The notes under the pieces are model-generated. The model did no database searches and was not told the DNA's origin. It saw only the letters and a program-made list of their open reading frames with translations. DNA of 64,000 nt from CAZCAC01 sp964496575. Its GTDB lineage: Bacteria > Planctomycetota > UBA1135 > GCA-002686595. Below, in pieces: positions 62,319 through 64,000 of this stretch. Within the stretch, counting starts at the first letter, position 1. Every line of letters starts with the position of its first letter. The DNA is taken from NCBI GenBank assembly GCA_964496575.1, contig CAZCAC010000022.1, positions 1-64,000 on the forward strand, written 5' to 3'. A program made the position numbers and the translations under genes.

Positions 62319-64000
62319 ATGACCGACCCCGACTTCCAGCGGATCGAGGAGCTCTTCCACGAGACCGCCGCGCTGCCGGCGGGAGAGCGCGCCGCTCACC
62401 TCGACGAGGCCTGCGCTGGTGACCCCCGGCTGCGCGACGAGGTGGAGACGCTGCTGCGCTCCTCCGACGAGTCGGGAGGGTTCCTGGAGACCCCGGTCGC
62501 CCTGGAGGCGAGTGAGCTGGTGCTCGCCGCCTCGCGCCAGTCCCTCGCCGGCGAGGCCCTGGGTCCCTACCGCATCCTCCACGAGCTCGGTCACGGCGGG
62601 ATGGGGGAGGTCTACCTCGCCGAGCGCGCCGACGACCAGTTCCGGATGCGCGTGGCGATCAAGATGATCCGCACCGGCGTTCTGGGCGAGGCCGCGGTGC
62701 GGCGCTTCCACCGGGAGCGGCAGATCCTCGCGGACCTCGACCACCCCGGGATCACGCGCCTCCTCGACGGCGGCACGAGCGCGAGCGGCCGCCCCTACCT
62801 GGTGATGGAGTACGTCGAGGGGGTACCGATCGATCGCTGGTGCGACGAGCGCGACCTCTCGCTCGAGCAGCGAGTGCGGTTGTTCCTCGAGGTCACCGCG
62901 GCGGTGGAGTACGCGCACCGGAAGCTGGTCGTCCACCGCGACATCAAGCACGGCAACATCCTGGTCACCGGGGAAGGCGCGCCGAAGCTGCTCGACTTCG
63001 GCATCGCCCGCATCCTCGAGGACGACGCGGGAGGCGCCGCGAGCGCGGCGACCGCCGACGGGGCGATGACTCCCGACTACGCCAGCCCCGAGCAGGTGCG
63101 CGGGGAGGCGGTCACCACGGCCACCGACGTCTACTCCCTCGGGGTGCTGCTCTACCGGCTGCTCACCGGGCAGCCGCCGTACGCGCTCGCCGGCAGTAGC
63201 GCCGTGGAGCGTCTCCAGTCGATCTGCGAGGTGGAGCCGGAGCGGCCGAGCGGGGTGGTGCGCGGCGGCGACGCGGGCGCGAAGCGAAGCCGCCGCCTGC
63301 GCGGGGACCTCGATCGGATCGTCCTGACCGCGCTGCGCAAGGAGCCGGAGCGTCGCTACGCCTCGGTCGAGCAGCTTTCCGCCGACCTTCGCCGGCACCT
63401 CGCCGGAGAGCCGATCCACGCGCGCCCCCCCACTCTCGGCTATCGCTCCGCCAGGTTCATCGGGCGACATCGCCTCGCCGTGACCGCGGCGGTGCTCCTC
63501 TTCGTCACGCTATTCGCGGGGATCGTGGCCACCACCCGGCAGGCGGCGATCGCCCGGCGGGAGCGCGACGAGGCCGTGCGTCAGATGCACCGGGCCCGGC
63601 GCGCGGCGGACTTCGTCCAGCGGATGCTCTCCGCCGCCGATCCGTACGCTCAGGGGGGGCTCCTCACCGTGCCGGAGGTGCTCGACGAGGCGTCCCTGCG
63701 CGCGGGGGTGGAGCTCTCGAACGACCCCGAGCTCGAGGCCGAGGTGCGCACCACGCTGGGCCTGACCTGGCTGAACCTCGGGAGCTGGGAGGCGAGCGAG
63801 CGCGAGCTGCGGCGAGCGCTGGAGGTGCGCGAAGAGCGACTGGGTCCGGATCACGTCGACGTCGCCCGGAGCCTCCACCACCTGTGCGCGCTGCTGCTGG
63901 CCCGAGGTGCTCCCCCACGCGCCGCCGAGCCGGGCTGCCGGCGAGCGCTCTTGATCGCGAGGAGCGCCGGGGAGGAGCCGCTCGTCGCCGCGATCCTCAA
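62319..64000 (+). CDS. Ser/Thr protein kinase with transmembrane helix and TPR-like tail (truncated by window end)
   Basis: From ATG 62319 the frame is open to the window edge (560 codons). A helical N-terminus (FQRIEELFHETAALPAGERA) is typical of planctomycete/acidobacterial kinases. Gly loop GHGGMGEVY near residue 92, catalytic loop HRDIKHGN near 206 (His where Pro is usual), DFGIAR, and TPDYASPEQVRG. A membrane helix lies at about 384-406, followed by a helical extracytoplasmic region with TPR-like repeats (ASERELRRALEVREERLGPD). Co-directional with the ECF gene at 61700. Confidence 0.93.
   Translation, partial: MTDPDFQRIEELFHETAALPAGERAAHLDEACAGDPRLRDEVETLLRSSDESGGFLETPVALEASELVLAASRQSLAGEALGPYRILHELGHGGMGEVYLAERADDQFRMRVAIKMIRTGVLGEAAVRRFHRERQILADLDHPGITRLLDGGTSASGRPYLVMEYVEGVPIDRWCDERDLSLEQRVRLFLEVTAAVEYAHRKLVVHRDIKHGNILVTGEGAPKLLDFGIARILEDDAGGAASAATADGAMTPDYASPEQVRGEAVTTATDVYSLGVLLYRLLTGQPPYALAGSSAVERLQSICEVEPERPSGVVRGGDAGAKRSRRLRGDLDRIVLTALRKEPERRYASVEQLSADLRRHLAGEPIHARPPTLGYRSARFIGRHRLAVTAAVLLFVTLFAGIVATTRQAAIARRERDEAVRQMHRARRAADFVQRMLSAADPYAQGGLLTVPEVLDEASLRAGVELSNDPELEAEVRTTLGLTWLNLGSWEASERELRRALEVREERLGPDHVDVARSLHHLCALLLARGAPPRAAEPGCRRALLIARSAGEEPLVAAIL

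Overview
The window is GC-rich bacterial DNA that most resembles a planctomycete or a close relative, probably a metagenome-assembled scaffold. The support is indirect: five ECF sigma factors and two Ser/Thr kinases in 64 kb, sigma factors welded to transmembrane and carboxypeptidase-regulatory-like domains, large secreted proteins that end in one shared Cys-rich domain, M56/BlaI regulation, a planctomycete-style RNA polymerase omega subunit, and lipid A genes showing an outer membrane. No rRNA, tRNA, CRISPR array or prophage was seen.

Three runs of exactly ten N (12088-12097, 16311-16320, 39702-39711), each bordered by homopolymer-rich sequence, divide the window into four contigs. Gene order across these joins is not proven.

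Layout. 1-12 kb: a GH97/beta-helix carbohydrate enzyme, a multi-PAS/GAF hybrid histidine kinase, an rpoZ-lpxK-lpxL operon and a HAD phosphatase-P-loop kinase fusion. 12-16 kb, between two gaps: a heterodimeric ABC exporter with one degenerate ATP site. 16-32 kb: a POT/MFS transporter carrying a 505-residue insert of two FliD-like repeats, a frame-disrupted ExbD-like gene, an S41 protease gene split by a 205-bp MITE-like element, a C45-PKD acyltransferase-like protein, a GT9 glycosyltransferase, an M50 protease, a Tat lipoprotein TIM-barrel enzyme, and a BlaI-BlaR1-subtilase cluster. 32-39.7 kb: REP-like hairpins next to an IS1380-like fragment, a membrane-tethered ECF sigma factor, RDD and SpoIIM-type membrane proteins, and secreted Ca-motif proteins. 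39.7-64 kb: a WD40 lipoprotein derived from the neighbouring Ser/Thr kinase, that kinase divergent from an ECF sigma factor, a TetR-controlled RND efflux operon, another ECF factor, a papain-like secreted protease, a further secreted protein, a second membrane-tethered ECF factor, and an ECF-kinase pair cut by the window end.

The dominant theme is sensing at the cell envelope: sigma factors, kinases and zinc proteases carry long extracytoplasmic domains, next to secreted hydrolases and exporters. The most unusual items are the transporter with FliD-like repeats, the BlaR1 sensor-type domain shared with the adjacent subtilase, and the exactly reconstructable MITE insertion.
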